From: Megamerina dolium
Taxonomy: Eukaryota; Arthropoda; Insecta; Diptera; Megamerinidae
Length of the DNA: 64,000 nt
Direction: 5' to 3'
Assembly: GCA_963854835.1 (NCBI GenBank)
Contig: OY978525.1
Span: forward strand, 106,462,917 to 106,526,916
The position numbers and the translations under genes were made by a program. This document shows, piece after piece, positions 36,626-49,412 of the stretch. The notes beneath the pieces were generated by a model. That model saw only the letters and a list, made by a program, of their open reading frames with translations. It did no database searches and had not been told where the DNA came from. How positions within the stretch are numbered: position 1 is the first letter of the stretch; each line of letters starts with the position of its first letter.

Positions 36626-37580
36626 CTGAAAAAAAAAAATAAAATAAAATAAAATAATGAATGAAACAAAACCAATATAAGTACATTCAATATAAATATA
36701 TATGGATGGAATATGTTGGTATTATAATATAGAGTGCAAAAGTTGAGTAACTTTTTTGTTTTTCTTATTCATTTCTCTATTAAAATACATAAAAAAAAAA
36801 TACGTAAACACACATAAAAATTTATGATCATACATTTGAAGTGTATAAACAAGTTTTTTGTTTTTGTTTTGAGTGGTTCTTTGGTGTCTACATAGACATA
36901 TGCATATGTGCTATTAATTAAAAGTTACGTTTACTTTGAGATTTGAATTGATTTGCGAGTTTGTGTAGAACAAACAATTTTTCAATAATATCACACATTG
37001 GTATAAGTAAGAAATGATGATGAAAAAACTCCACACACACACCATCATCATCATCAAAACAAATATAGTAATAAACATATTTCAATGTAGTTTTTAGCAT
37101 TAATGTTTGGATTAAATGCAGTAATTGAAAATTACTTGTGTGACTGTTTATTACACCATGTTAATCATTTATAACATGTAATGCTTTTGTAAAAATATAT
37201 TATATATATATGTGTGTTTGTGTTTAGTTGTTTCTGTATGTGACACATGTTCTCCACAATTTAGTAATTAAAATTTAATGCCAAACTGAATTAATTGAAT
37301 TTTTGTATACATACTTTTAGGCGTAAAATATTGAATGTAATGATATTCACACACAATGTACACATAGAAAAGTTTACCATCATAAATGTGTGATAATTAA
37401 CAAATTGTATAGACAAGTCATTGTATATATTGCTAAACCAATTATGTTAGTTGAAATTTGTAATAATATAATCATAATAATATAACATAATATTGTATGT
37501 AGTAAAAATTGTAAATTTATGTTGGTATGAAATTTTCATTATTATTATTTGTTATAGCCAAAATTGTATATAAATAAAAA
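36626..37580. other. AT-rich intronic DNA, no gene seen
   Basis: The 36626-36656 stretch is the polypyrimidine tract (minus strand) of the exon. Beyond it are only simple repeats, e.g. CACCATCATCATCATC at about 37041-37056. Confidence 0.5.
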
Positions 37581-37582
37581 CC

Positions 37583-38460
37583 TATTATTATTATTATATA
37601 TTTTAGGGATTAGCCGAAACAGACCACTTATATGGCTTCCTTTTCGTCCCTCAAATCATGTGTTAATTATTTGTTCAGTTGCAGAATTCTTCTACTTCCT
37701 TCCTCATTATAACATCACGCGTTATTTCAAACATGTCTTTGTGGGGTATGTTCCACATTTCAAGTTCATCAATAAATTGACGACCCAGTGTGGACATTCT
37801 CCTGCTTGCCAGTGCAGGACACTGGCACACTATTTGCGCCTCTGTCTCTGCCTCTTCCATGCATAATCTACAAATGTCAGCATCCTCCCCTTCAACAAGA
37901 CCCATCTTGCTGAGGTGATACCTGAAATTGCCTTGCCCGGTTATTAATGCAGTCAACCAGCTTAGGGTCATTCATCCTAGAATGAGAGCCCTCCCTGATA
38001 CACTGCCCTTTGATAGCCTCAACGAAGCCTTTGACTGTCTACAAGTAGATAAGTCTTTATCCACTTTTCGACCTTTGCCTTTACCGTCCCACTGCTGAGA
38101 GCAACTACTGGTTCTGGTCCATAAAATTCAGCTTCAGATCCTTGTCTAGCCAAGGCGTCTGCAGCTTCATTCTGTTCTATACCAATGTGTCCCTTCATCC
38201 ACATAAGAGTAATTGCATTACTACGAGCACATCCGTTAAGTTTCTGAACACATTCGAGCGCCAACTTAGAAGATACCGTAGGTTGTTGCAGTCGCCTAAC
38301 CACCGCTTGGTTATCGAGTGCTAGCAAGATTTTCTTACCTTGCACCATTCCATCCAGTAGATGGTCTAGCGCATTTCTGCTTGATAGGCCGATACGTATC
38401 TTCCCAGATTCAGAGTAAAACCTAATGTTATTATGAATTGAATTGATCGATTTCAATAGT
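37583..38460 (-). mobile_element. I-like LINE 3' end with RNase H and (TAA)n tail
   Basis: Minus strand. An RNase H-type segment (38456 to 38019) holds LLALDNQAVVRRL, a TLMWMKGHIGIEQNEAADAL block and RQGSEAEFYGPEP. A frameshift leads to ALITGQGNFRYHLSKMGLVE, a Cys-rich block CRLCMEEAETEAQIVCQCPA, and a stop at 37675. A short 3' UTR follows, then a TAATAATAATAAT tail on the minus strand (about 37583-37600). Known: I-clade elements end in TAA repeats. It is 5'-truncated within RNase H. The same domain order as the 17-19 kb LINE suggests related but distinct elements. Confidence 0.85.
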
Positions 38461-38464
38461 GTCG

Positions 38465-39252
38465 GCTTAATTTTTTATGGATATCGGAAAGCAATCAGAC
38501 AGTAAAGACTTTGCTAGCTAAAGTTAGCTTTGGAGAACGATGCCTTAGATCTTATTAACTAGAAAATATTGATTAGAATAATTTTACATTATTTAAGTGA
38601 CATCAAATGAACTTTTTAAAATACGACAACATCAAACATCATCATCATTTTTATGTATTTTTACTACTGGCAATTAAATAAAGTTTATGACTTGAATATA
38701 ATGCAAATGTAATGTAAATAGAATAAAAATTATTGTAGACTATTTTGGTGACAGTTAAAATCTCATCAATTGATAATAAAAACATTAGCAAAAATAATAA
38801 TTCTAAATAATAATATATACTAATGATGATATCCCAAATAATCACAATACACTCATGTACACCTACCAGACATTACGACCAGTGTCGTTGTCTTTAAGAA
38901 AGAGAAGATGAATTTTTAGGAGCATACAAATAGGGGCGCGCTATAGAAAACATTATGTGAAAAGGAATATATGCAATTCACATCATAGTCTGTTGTTATC
39001 ACATGTAGACATTTTTTTCGCATACTCATACACTCAATCAATAATACGCAATAAAATTTTAAAATTAATATTTTTTATCAAAAAAAAAATAATAAACACT
39101 AAAATCATCATGCGAAAGAGTAGAAGAATAATATGTTTATCAGTGATGCTATTATTATGCAACATGACAAGTAGAATGAAGATTGGCAGGAAATTTAAAA
39201 TAACCATATGCCTGCATTAGGTTATACATACACATCCATATTCGTATTTATA
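38465..39252. other. AT-rich intronic DNA, no gene seen
   Basis: Nothing is recognised apart from A/T-rich runs. Confidence 0.5.
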
Positions 39253-39824
39253 TTAGGGTGGATCATGAAAAAACTTTTCAAAATTTCAGCCCCAATTTGA
39301 TAGATTATGTTGAAACGTTTTTTTTTTGGAAAAAAACAAAAAATTGTGTTTTCTTAACCCTTTTAGAACCGCCATTCGTTTTTTTTTCCAAAGCACAGTT
39401 ATTGGATGTCCGATTTTTAAAAGTGATAACTTTTTGAAAAGCTATCCGGGAGGACTATAATTCCTTCATATATGACTTTGATATTGCATGAACCCTTAAA
39501 AAATTAAAGTCAGTCCGTCTGATTGGACATGCCTACTCAAACATTTCTCCATCATAAATTTAAAGCTATAAAGCCAAATTTAAAACCATAAAATCTTCCC
39601 ATTTGAAGTATGAAGGTAACTCTTATGAACGAGCTATCATCTTTAAAAGTCGGTCAATCAATAACTGTGGCGTGATAAAAAAAAAACATTTTGTGCGGTT
39701 CTACGATAAAAGGGTTAATAAAATTGTTTCGTTTGATGAGAATATTTCAACATAATCTTTCAAATTAGGGGTGAAATTTACAAGCTTTTTTTTTTGTATG
39801 GGGGGGGGGGAACTATTCAACCTA
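39253..39824. mobile_element. MITE with ~65-bp terminal inverted repeats
   Basis: The left end TAGGGTGGATCATG continues to ATTTCAGCCCCAATTTGATA and GATTATGTTGAAACG. The right end, on the other strand, reads TAGGTTGAATAG and then ATTTCACCCCTAATTTGAAA and GATTATGTTGAAAT. CCCTTTTAGAACCGCC (about 39358) is also matched by GCGGTTCTA...AAAAGGG (39697-39715), so the inverted arms extend inward. TA at both outer edges fits a Tc1/mariner-type target duplication. No coding; an 11-12 G run at about 39800 interrupts the right arm. Confidence 0.7.
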
Positions 39825-39833
39825 ATGTACATT

Positions 39834-40195
39834 CAGTCAAATAAGTACCCGGAAATTCTCATTTTTAATTTTCCCTCTGAGAATATTTCAAAAAAATTTT
39901 TTTTCCCAGGTTGGCACAACTGTCAGCCACTATTCTGTGAATTTTTATTGCTATGTGTCATTTAGTTTGGTTACGGCGTCATTAGAACAAGTCATCCATA
40001 GTAAAAATCGCAACGCACACAAAAGGTTGACTTGTTCCCGTTGACGCCGTAACCAAACTAAATGACACATAGCAATAAAAATTCACAGAATAGTGGCTGA
40101 CAGTTGTGCCAACCTGGGAAAAATTTTTTTTTGAAATATTCTCAGAGGGAAAATTAAAAATGAAAATTTCCGATTTACGGGTACTTATTTGACAG
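39834..40195. mobile_element. Foldback element, ~165-bp arms
   Basis: The left arm begins CAGTCAAATAAGTACCCG; the right arm, complemented, begins CTGTCAAATAAGTACCCG. The arms stay near-identical through TTGGCACAACTGTCAGCCAC, TATTGCTATGTGTCATTTAG and TTGGTTACGGCGTCA, with a loop of about 28 nt (about 40000-40028). The right arm has a TAAATCGG insertion relative to the left. The palindrome AATGTACATT lies at both outer edges (39824-39833 and 40196-40205): either a 10-bp target duplication or, with the flanking TA, an extension of the terminal repeat. No coding capacity. Confidence 0.85.
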
Positions 40196-40205
40196 AATGT
40201 ACATT

Positions 40206-40845
40206 ACACATTGTATATTACATGCAAAAATTTATATTACAGGAGTTGGCACTTCAACGATGACTGGTGGATAATCAGTATATACATATGTATGTATATT
40301 ATGTGCAATATAAATTTAGAATAAAATAAAAAATGACAAAAAATTTCAAATAACGTACTTGTGGGATCTTCATTTGATGGCAATATGATAAAATCGTAAC
40401 AATAACAAATGTAAAAAACATTGCTCTTTAAAGATTTATAAACTTGTATCAAATGTTTATTTGCAAAATATATACCACAGCCAGTGATTTATTCATATAT
40501 GTTAATGGTAAATAAACATACTTCAATTTACTATGAAATCAATTAATCCACATAATGTTAGGTTGGAAAGAAAAAATATTCCATTGAAAAGTTTACTAAT
40601 ATTACGTAGTTATAATAATGGTAGTACTTATAAAATTCATTAAAAAACTTTTTTTTCATTGCAATTAACAAAAGCATTTATGAAAACGAAATTATTATAT
40701 TATGTATATTTTTAGGCATCCTCATATTTTTAAGCATATCATATAAAAATATAGCGTATTTAAACGAGATGTGTCATTTAAAATTTAAAAAAACCCCAAT
40801 ATTTTTGTGAAAAAAGTTGATAATTTTATTTTGATCCAAAGCAAA
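40206..40845. other. AT-rich intronic DNA, no gene seen
   Basis: Nothing is recognised. Confidence 0.5.
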
Positions 40846-40854
40846 AACTCTGAC

Positions 40855-41044
40855 ATTAGAAATGGAGCGCAATATCTGCCGTAGCCCCAAAGAAAAAAAA
40901 AAAGCTAATTATGCACAGTTCTTCACAAATTCTCCATTTCGAAAAATCACACGTCGAGGAAATTTTTCACGGAACAGAGCAATTGTTTCAGCAGCTATAT
41001 CACATGTGGCGCCGTCCTGCTGAAAATAATCATCGTCTACATCT
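40855..41044 (-). mobile_element. mariner-like transposase fragment
   Basis: On the minus strand it encodes DDYFQQDGATCDIAAETIAL and a following ALFREKFPRRVIFRNGE-like stretch, a typical second catalytic block of rosa/Tc-type mariners, then decays. It lies directly beside the hairpin at 41045-41085. Confidence 0.7.
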
Positions 41045-41085
41045 TACTTCAGTAAGAGGCGTTACCAATGCCTCTTACTGAAGTA
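41045..41085. repeat. Perfect 16-bp hairpin
   Basis: TACTTCAGTAAGAGGC (41045-41060) and GCCTCTTACTGAAGTA (41070-41085) are exact inverse complements around a 9-nt loop. Confidence 0.95.
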
Positions 41086-41279
41086 CCTTATATTAATATT
41101 TACTATGCATTTTCAAAAATTGCAATTATAAACAAACACCTACGTATGCATAAATATATGTAGGTTTACATTGGATGCTTGTTAAATAAATTGCAGCATT
41201 TTTCAGACCAAAGATAATAGTATATTTATTTATTGATATTTAGAATATATTCTAGTTCAGAGATTTAGTTATGAAATAT

Positions 41280-42135
41280 AGGGTGGGCCATTTAAAGTTT
41301 CAATTTTTTTATTATTATTATTAAGGCTATGAAGCACCGCGACCTGAAGATTTTTTGTGCAGCCTTATTCCCTAACTAGCAGATCTCAAGACTATTTATA
41401 AATTTTGTCACTGCTATGGGGTTGATTTTAAGTTTTTTAAACATCAATCCAATTTTTGAGTATATTTTCGATTGTTTGGGCTTAAGCCTTATGAATGGCC
41501 ACATCGATCTTGTGTTTTAAGGCCTCAATTGTTTTGCACACTTATCCATTCCACAAAAAATAATCCAATTGACATCAGCATTTCGTCTGATTATTCGATT
41601 TTCAAAGACAGTGCCCAAAAGATTGATGTGTGGCATGTTATGTTGAAACCAAATGTCGTCCGTCATCTTCTTTAATATTTGGAAATAAAAATTCGTTTAG
41701 TATGACATAGTAACACTCGCCATTTACGGCAACGGCAGCTCATTTTCGAAGAAAAATGGCCCAATGATGCCGCCGGACCAAAAAAACACACCAAACAGTC
41801 ACTCGTTGTGGATGTAGTGGGCATTTCAACAATCGTGTGGATTTTTTGATCCCTAAATGCGACAATTTTACTCATTGATATAACCTCCAAGGTGGAAATT
41901 AGCTTCACCGGAAAAGATGATTTTTCGGTAAAAATGCTCATCTTCGGCGAAACCATGGTCATGAGGGTTCTCGGAATAATTGAACATTGTGGGCTATCAT
42001 ACCGAAGTCTTCATGCAAAATTCTTCTTAGAAAAGTTCGGTAAAAAAGTTTGAAATGCACTTTACAATTGTGAAAATTACTTGCCTTCTTCAAAACACAA
42101 CGTTTCCGCGAAATGCTTTAATTTTTCACAATAAA
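41280..42135 (-). mobile_element. rosa-type mariner, decayed
   Basis: The left boundary GGGTGGGCCATTTAAAGTTT follows TA and looks like a terminal inverted repeat; the other end was not found. Minus-strand transposase pieces: EDEHFYRKIIFSGEANFHLG (about 41960-41900; first catalytic Asp replaced by Gly), NCRI*GSKNPH, then GVFFWSGGIIGPFFFENE (about 41795-41740). Later come a decayed DIWFQHN block and a C-terminal stretch up to the terminal repeat. Many stops; inactive. It has the same overall protein type as the 7.8 and 61.8 kb copies but different ends. Confidence 0.75.
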
Positions 42136-44950
42136 AAGTCTTTAATTCAAAATAGCAAGTCTACTCTTCTCACATGATTTTATAATTTTCTATGCTCCAC
42201 AAAGTGTAAAACTAATAAAAGTAGCATAATTATTATTTAATTTATTATATGATATATACACGATAATTACATGAAGTTGTGATAACAAAAGCATCATCAA
42301 CGGAAAGTTCAAAAGTAATAACTACCTACCTACCAAAAGTACCAAAACCTACACCCATCTACCTACATATGTGTGTGTGTGTGTGTGTGTTATGCACACA
42401 ATATAATACAATAATAACATACATAAATGATTTCAATGAATATGAATGTATGAACGTATAAAGAGAAATAAGAAAAGTTAAGAATCATCGACATCAACAT
42501 CGACATTTTTCTCTCGAAGAGTTCATTAACTTTTGCAAGACATGAATCATTTGTACATACAGTTCAGTTCATAGAACATTTTTAATAATCTTCGTAAAGA
42601 AAATGAATAATAATAAGAATAAGAAAAATAAAAATCCATAAATATTCTGATTTTAGCAGAGAAGTTTACATTTACCGCCTAAAAGTATGTTTTCTGTTTT
42701 TATTATAGAAAATATGTATTGCTCGCATGTAAAGATTTCAATTGCTGGTGCTTTTGTAAAATGTTTCTAAGCAAATTTCTTTTTTTTTTTTTTTTTTTGT
42801 ACACTACTCTTCTTCTTCTTCTGCGTCGGTTTCACTGTTCATATCATCAGTAAGGAGTTGTTGTTTTGTTCATTTATATATATATAATCAACCTTTGTCT
42901 GGATTACAACTTTTTAAACTCATCAGAGCTTAAAAATATGCTTACAACAAAGTTATAAAAAGTTCTATAATAAGTGCCAAGAAAAAAAATATATATACTA
43001 CTGCATTTTTTAGGAGCTGCAGCAGCTGCTGCTGCTGCTGATGCTTACACTATGAATAGATATTGCATCTTGCTTATTTTGGCATCAACAAAATAAACAC
43101 AGAAACTGTAAAATGCAGTGGTACACAAGATGAGAATAACGACAACGACAAAGATGGCTTTGTCAATATATAAACATGCAGCATACAATAGAAAATGAAT
43201 GTAGGAATGCAAGCTAAGCTTGTATGATTTTTAAATGTATTTAGACACTTGGCACAACACTAAGGTACATTTACTGCGGCAGGCAAACAAAATGAAATTG
43301 CAGTAGACAGGAAATGTACGTTAGCGCTGAATTATGGCAAAATATATGATACGGTTGGCTGAGTGACTGACTGCCTGGCTAGCTAGATTAGTGCTACAAA
43401 CTGCTATTTCTTTTTTTTTTTTGTTCGTTTACTTGTCAAATGCAATTTTCTAAGAAAATGCAACAAAATGCTTTGAATAGAGAAAAATACAAACAAGAAA
43501 AAGGTGTGAATAACCGTTGACGGATTGAATATGTGTGTATAGAAACATATTGTATTAAAGTGAACATCTCTTGATATCTTGATATTATTTTTTTTTTTAA
43601 ATAGCGATTCTATAAATATATTTTAAAAATAATTTTATACAGTTCAGACAGTCTGACTTGATTTGAACAATCTTGGTTTATTTCTCTTCTACCTATACGA
43701 GTGTACTTATATATCGCATATAATAGAATATAATATATCGTGTAAAATAGAATAAAATATATATAAAATTCAACTCATACATGCAATTTTAAAAATAATT
43801 AAAGAAATACTCTAAAAATGTAATTAAAGTATATGAGTACAAAGCATATAATATGCATATTCAAAGTTTTTGAAAGGTTTTGCAAAATTAGGTCTATATA
43901 ACTAACTACTATAAGAGCAAACTACTTCAAACTGTATATTGCTATCTAAAAAGTATGCTATGCAATTTTTGAAATATAAATTATTAAACGCTACAACATA
44001 CCACAAGTACTATACATTCGCTCTCATAAACAACATGTTTTGTGCTCTACCACACTACTACTACGGGTTTTTGAAGTGCAGTTAGTTTTAAAAGTTAGTT
44101 TATTAAATATTGCAAAATAAAAAACACCAAAGTACGTGATAATAGATATTGCCTCCAAAAATATGCTAATCATTTTTTTTTTTGCTTTCTCATCAGAATA
44201 TTCCTATAGGAGAGAGATATCTTTAATATTATTCACATACATACAGTTCCGAAGGCATTCAGTATGATGCACATTTTCAACAAAAATGTTTTATGAACCT
44301 TGAAAATTTAATTCAAATATTATTTGCATGAAATTAAGCCACTTATGCATAAATTAGGAAAAAAAAATTTCATAAAATTATATGAAGAACGAGAGTACAT
44401 ATATGTAAGTAGTTTTCTCATAGAAAAGTAATATATTTTATATTATTTTTATTTTTATTTTTTTAGATTTGATTTCGTAATTTTTATTTTTTACATTTGA
44501 TTTCGTAACCTCTAGAGCAAGCAAATATGATCTAATATGTTATATAATAATTGGAATTAATAAAATATTTTTTCTTCTGATAGATCTGTGGTTGATGTTA
44601 TTTTTTTTGTTCTTTTTTTTTTTTGATTTGTTATATTTAATTTGTTGAGTAAAATATTTTTTATCAAATTATAAAATGACCAAAAATGTAAATTATTATT
44701 GCAGTCTTATATACAACATTATAGAATAGTTGAACCGATTGGCTCAAATTATAAATTGACTCAGTTCAATCATAACATTTTTTGTTCAATGAATCTTCGC
44801 AACATTTTGTGCAACATATTTGTCTACTGAAATAATGTTCTAAATTTATTTTTGGTCTCTTTCAATTATTTCTGAAAGCATCATTTTGAAATTCCAGGAA
44901 TTATATGTAGTATTCCATATAAAATTTGAAGTTTATGCGTTCATAGATAC
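42136..44950. other. AT-rich intronic DNA with simple repeats
   Basis: Contains a TG tract (about 42370-42390), a T run and TTC repeats (about 42780-42826), and CAG/CTG repeats (about 43020-43041). A TTTTTTCTTCTGATAGATCT block at 44568-44587 recurs at 47092 kb-side (47091-47112). No gene. Confidence 0.5.
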
Positions 44951-44954
44951 TTTA

Positions 44955-44955
<1 letters not shown>

Positions 44956-44990
<35 letters not shown>
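44956..44990. repeat. 35-bp A homopolymer
   Basis: An uninterrupted run of A just before the third Helentron-like copy. Could be an old retroposon tail; no matching body was recognised. Confidence 0.9.
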
Positions 44991-44991
<1 letters not shown>

Positions 44992-45006
44992 CGGTACAAA
45001 GTGCCC

Positions 45007-46356
45007 TTTTTATACCCTGCATAATGCAATATGCAAGGTATATTCATTTCGGTCAGATGTTTGTGTCCACATGAAGGAATCTCCGGGGATATAGACATAG
45101 ATATATATTCGTGATCTGCGTCGCTTAAAATTTCGATTTAACGTTGTCCGTCCGTCCGCCCGTCTGTCTGTCACTTGGCTGGTTCGCACGATAACTTGAG
45201 TAAATATTGAGCTATTTTGACGAAATTTGGCATAAGTAACCTACGATCCAAGGGTACGGAGGGGATTGATATTGGACATGATCGGTCAATAGCCACGCCC
45301 ACACCAAGCATTCAAAGCGACTAACCTCGGAATTTTTAAAATCTTTAATTTGCTATAACTCACTTAATATACCATCTGCGACAACAATATTTGGCACATA
45401 GAGTTATAATGTACTACTACATGATTTTGCCAAAAACCTGCGATCCACGCCTACTTTTTATTGTAGCTCCCATACAAAGTGTCTGTACTTCTTTTAAATT
45501 GAAACAGCTGTAACTTCTACAATCTTCTGTCCAGAATAACTATAATTGACACTTAATGATTAATATCGTAGTCGGAAATAATCTGGCAGAAAATCAGTGT
45601 GCCACGCCCACTCCTTCATGGGTCTCCCATACAAAGTCGAGGGAATTAAACTAAAACTTTTAAGCTCCATAACTTGCAAACTATTCAGCGTAGAATAACG
45701 AGATTTAAGGTGTGGATTAGTATTGTACGAGCAACTAGGCTCACAGGAAATGGGCGCGCCACGCCCACTGACTGTTTATCGAAGCCCCCATACAAAATGA
45801 CTGAAATTCTTTTAAATTGAAACAGCTGTAACTTCTGCAATCTTCTGGCTAGAATAACTATAATTAACGCTTAGACTAATATGGTAGTCGGAAATAATAT
45901 GGCAGAAAATCATCATGCCACGCCCACTTCTTAATGGGGCTACCATACAAAGTTGTGAAAATTAAAAAAAATGTTAACCGCAATAACTTACGAACTATTC
46001 AGCGTAGGAGAACCAAATTTAAGGTGTGGATTAATATTGCAAAATTAATTAGATATACAAGAAAGAGGTAAGCCACGCCCACTATTTTTATAGCTCCCAT
46101 ACTAAGCCTCGGAGTTATCTAAAAATTATCCTTTAAATTATTCTTTTTAAAAGCCCCATAACTTACAAAGTACTTCGTCAAAGTCAACCATAATTCGGGT
46201 GTAGATTGCTTCTCAAAAAACTGGCTAGCCACTGCTTAATGTAGCTCCCATACAAAGTAGTGGAAATAAAAGAAAAAGATGGAATTCGGTCAAACTTTAT
46301 ATATCTATATCTACATATGCAGGGTATAATTTGGTCGGCCCCAGCCGACCGTAAGG
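45007..46356 (+). mobile_element. Helentron-like 'mini-me' element, copy 3
   Basis: Left end TTTTTATACCCTGCATAATG; right hairpin GTCGGC-CCCA-GCCGAC at 46334-46349, then CGTAAGG. The GTCY tract is short, about six units near 45148-45173. CCACGCCCAC blocks of the internal repeats are present near 45601 and 45917. It is collinear with copy 1, with small indels and an extra stretch near 46200-46270. No coding. Confidence 0.75.
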
Positions 46357-49300
46357 TCATTTTTTTTATCTCATGAACACATATCCTAAAATTGCTGAAA
46401 TTTTTTCTTTTTCCCTACCAAAATCGTACGTCATACAAAACTCGAAGTTAGTCCATAAGCATAAGTAAGGATAACCCGCATACAAAACTTGATATTTTTT
46501 TTCAAATACATCGATAAATTTTATGTGAAAAATACTATTATTTCTCTTTACTCCTCAACATTTTCTCCGAACATAATTATTTCATAATAATCTTTACGCT
46601 TTAAGGGGACTCCTATACATAATGAAGGTAAAATAACCTAAAAAGTCACAATAGCTACTTAGGAATCGCACCTAGAGTGGTCAAATGTACGACCGATACA
46701 CAGTTATTTTTCCTCCTTAACATTTTCTGTGAACGTATTTATCCCATAACTTCACTTCTTTGGGAGACTCCCGTCCAAGATTGTTGGTTTTGCAAAAAAA
46801 AAACTGCAAGACTAGGCGGGTTCTTATACTTCTTTGGGTAAAAATTCTTGAAATGATCAACATTTTATATTTTTCGCTGAGTCTCATAAGCAAAATGATG
46901 CCAATTGAACTCACCTCAATGTAGACAAAGATATATGTAAACAAATATTGCTATAACAGTGGTTTTATTCACATAGCAATATTGCTTTGTTCCAATATAA
47001 TTACTCGATGTAGCAATATTTTATAGATTTTTCGTAGAGTATATTTTAATTTGGCATGCCTCTAAAAATATGCTTCCGAAAATAATATAATTTTTTCTTC
47101 TAATAGATCTGTGATTGATGGGGTTTTTTTTGTACTTTGTAAGGTAGTTTATGCATCACAATATGCTAGTTGAAAAATATTATAGAAAATTAATACAAAA
47201 TTCTATTTGTGAATATATGTCATCATAAAACCAAAATTGCCACAAAAAGAATTTTCAATTATGATGCACCAACAAAACAAAAAAGGAAAATATACAATAC
47301 AAACGTTTATGCAAAGGAAAATTAAAAAATTGTTGTTTTTATATGCACAAGCACTATAGGAGTATAGCGCTAGAGTATACCTCACATATGCAAATTGCAA
47401 ATTGTCTAGAGTGTATGTTAAAGTATATTATTGTATTGTATACATATTCATACGCATATGTGTAGGTTTATATACGTATGCATATATACACACAAAACCC
47501 ACAATGTGTAGTCAATTGGTAAAAACTCTTTCAAATGTGTACTTTACTCAACATCATTCAAAGTCATTAGAGAAAATTTATTTTTGGCAAAACAGAATCA
47601 ACCCAAAAGAAAAAAAAAAAAAATAAATAAAAATAAAAAATCATACAAAAAGCGTATGCATATTTGTGTGTATACGAGTATGTATATACACATGTGTATA
47701 CACCTGTGTGCCTATTTGTAATATAAAATATGAACATGCATACACATTAAAATACCGAAAAATGTAATGTTGACATTAAATTGGAAAATATATATGTATG
47801 CTCATATGTAGAATTGTATAGTTACCGTATACGTATACGTAGGAAAACTTGTATATATGAAAAGGTATATATTTATACACATAGTACAACCTCCTACACC
47901 ATTGACTGCACATACTCATATGCACGTAGATATGATGTGGAATTATTTGGAATATGCATTTTGCATGCTGTTATTAATTTTTCTTAAAGGAAAAAATTTA
48001 TAAAATTATATACATATTAGAATTTTTTAGCAATTTCATATACAAATATGTATCACGCATGTTTGGGTACAAGGTAAATTTGAATATATTTCCTTAAGAT
48101 TATAAACGCAAAAAAAAATTTTTTTATGCAATTTTTTTTCATATTTTTGACTTAATTAGGACAAAGAAACAAGTGCTTGCATACATCTGTGTTATGTTAA
48201 TGCTGTTTCCAAGGCAGACGAAGTCCTTTACTGCTATTAATTTCGTTTACGGGAGGGCTCAATTGACGTGAATTTCATTCCAATTCAGGAAACGTTGCAC
48301 AGATTGTCCCCCATATTCATGCCGATAATGCCAGTCACTTTAGGATATCATATGAAAAAAACCATACTATATACGACTCTAAAAAGCTGCATTGTTTTTT
48401 ATATTCTTATTTAATATATCACATATAAAGCGTATTTTTTTTCAGTAAACCTCTAAATGATGAACATATTATTACCAACAGCAAATGAGACAATCTTATT
48501 CATACTTGAACTCTTATACTCAATTCATCCACAGCAATTATACCAGTATTAAATTTATTGAGTGTTTGTATTCGTAGTGAGTGCCTTCGTATATGATGTG
48601 GATGATGATAATCAAGTATGATTTTTTTAAAAATAACTTTTACTATTTTTTTATAATGATTATTACGTTTATTACTACATTTAAAGGCAATTTCCAGCCG
48701 ATGTCATATTTCATTCATCGATTTAATTTTATAGGTACTATTAACTAGATTTGTATAAAGCATGTGTAATAAAATTAAAAATTTATATTAAAGCTTTTCA
48801 TATTTATTCATTTATACAATGTAAAGGGAATGTCACTATAGATTATATTATAGAAATGAATATTTACAACATCAATGTACATATGTTGTCTCATAAATAT
48901 GATGGAGAATGTGTAACACGGAGGCAGAAAATATATTTTACAATGTCTATATTGATGATGACTTACACATATGTATATATTCATGTATTTGCCCAAAAGA
49001 ATGAAATAAACAGGTAGAAAAGTATACAAATAACATGTAGAAATTACAATATTATTTTCTATAATTTTAGAATGGCACGTTTAAAATAATATGTTCCATA
49101 GGTAGACTTTTATAGAAATACATAAATAAACTATTGCTCCCATTTACTTAATTTAAAATATAATAAAACTTTTCTATTAGTTCTAATGATTTTAATGAAA
49201 TTAAAAGTATTAAATACTCATAGGTCTATATCAAAATATTTTGGCGTAGATTAAATGCACTTTCGCGTATAGAAAATCCTAAATATATAAACATTTGCCT

Positions 49301-49410
49301 TACACTCATATTATTGCTCACAATTGTAAGTAGGCCATATTTTTGGTAACTCCTTTGTACAGTTTGACTTCTCGATTAATTAGACCCGTGCTATTCTATA
49401 CCCTTTTCAA
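46357..49410. other. AT-rich intronic DNA, weak duplications, no gene seen
   Basis: A diverged direct repeat (CTCAACATTTTCTCCGAACA near 46553 and CTTAACATTTTCTGTGAACG near 46716) suggests an old repeat. 48190-48350 is slightly GC-richer. No coding or transposon motif is recognised. Confidence 0.45.
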
Positions 49411-49412
49411 TT

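Noticed and set aside
40560..41280. A long intact transposase suspected from the catalytic FQQDGAT block
   Set aside because: Only one block survives on the minus strand; flanking frames are closed, so it was kept as a fragment.
42820..42860. Minus-strand acidic ORF end (SETDAEEEEE then stop), possible last exon
   Set aside because: Only about 20 open codons; the Glu run is a TTC microsatellite and no acceptor fits.
47781..49029. Several 60-90 codon ORFs
   Set aside because: Low-complexity, Tyr/Ile/Lys-rich translations typical of AT-rich non-coding DNA, with overlapping frames on both strands.
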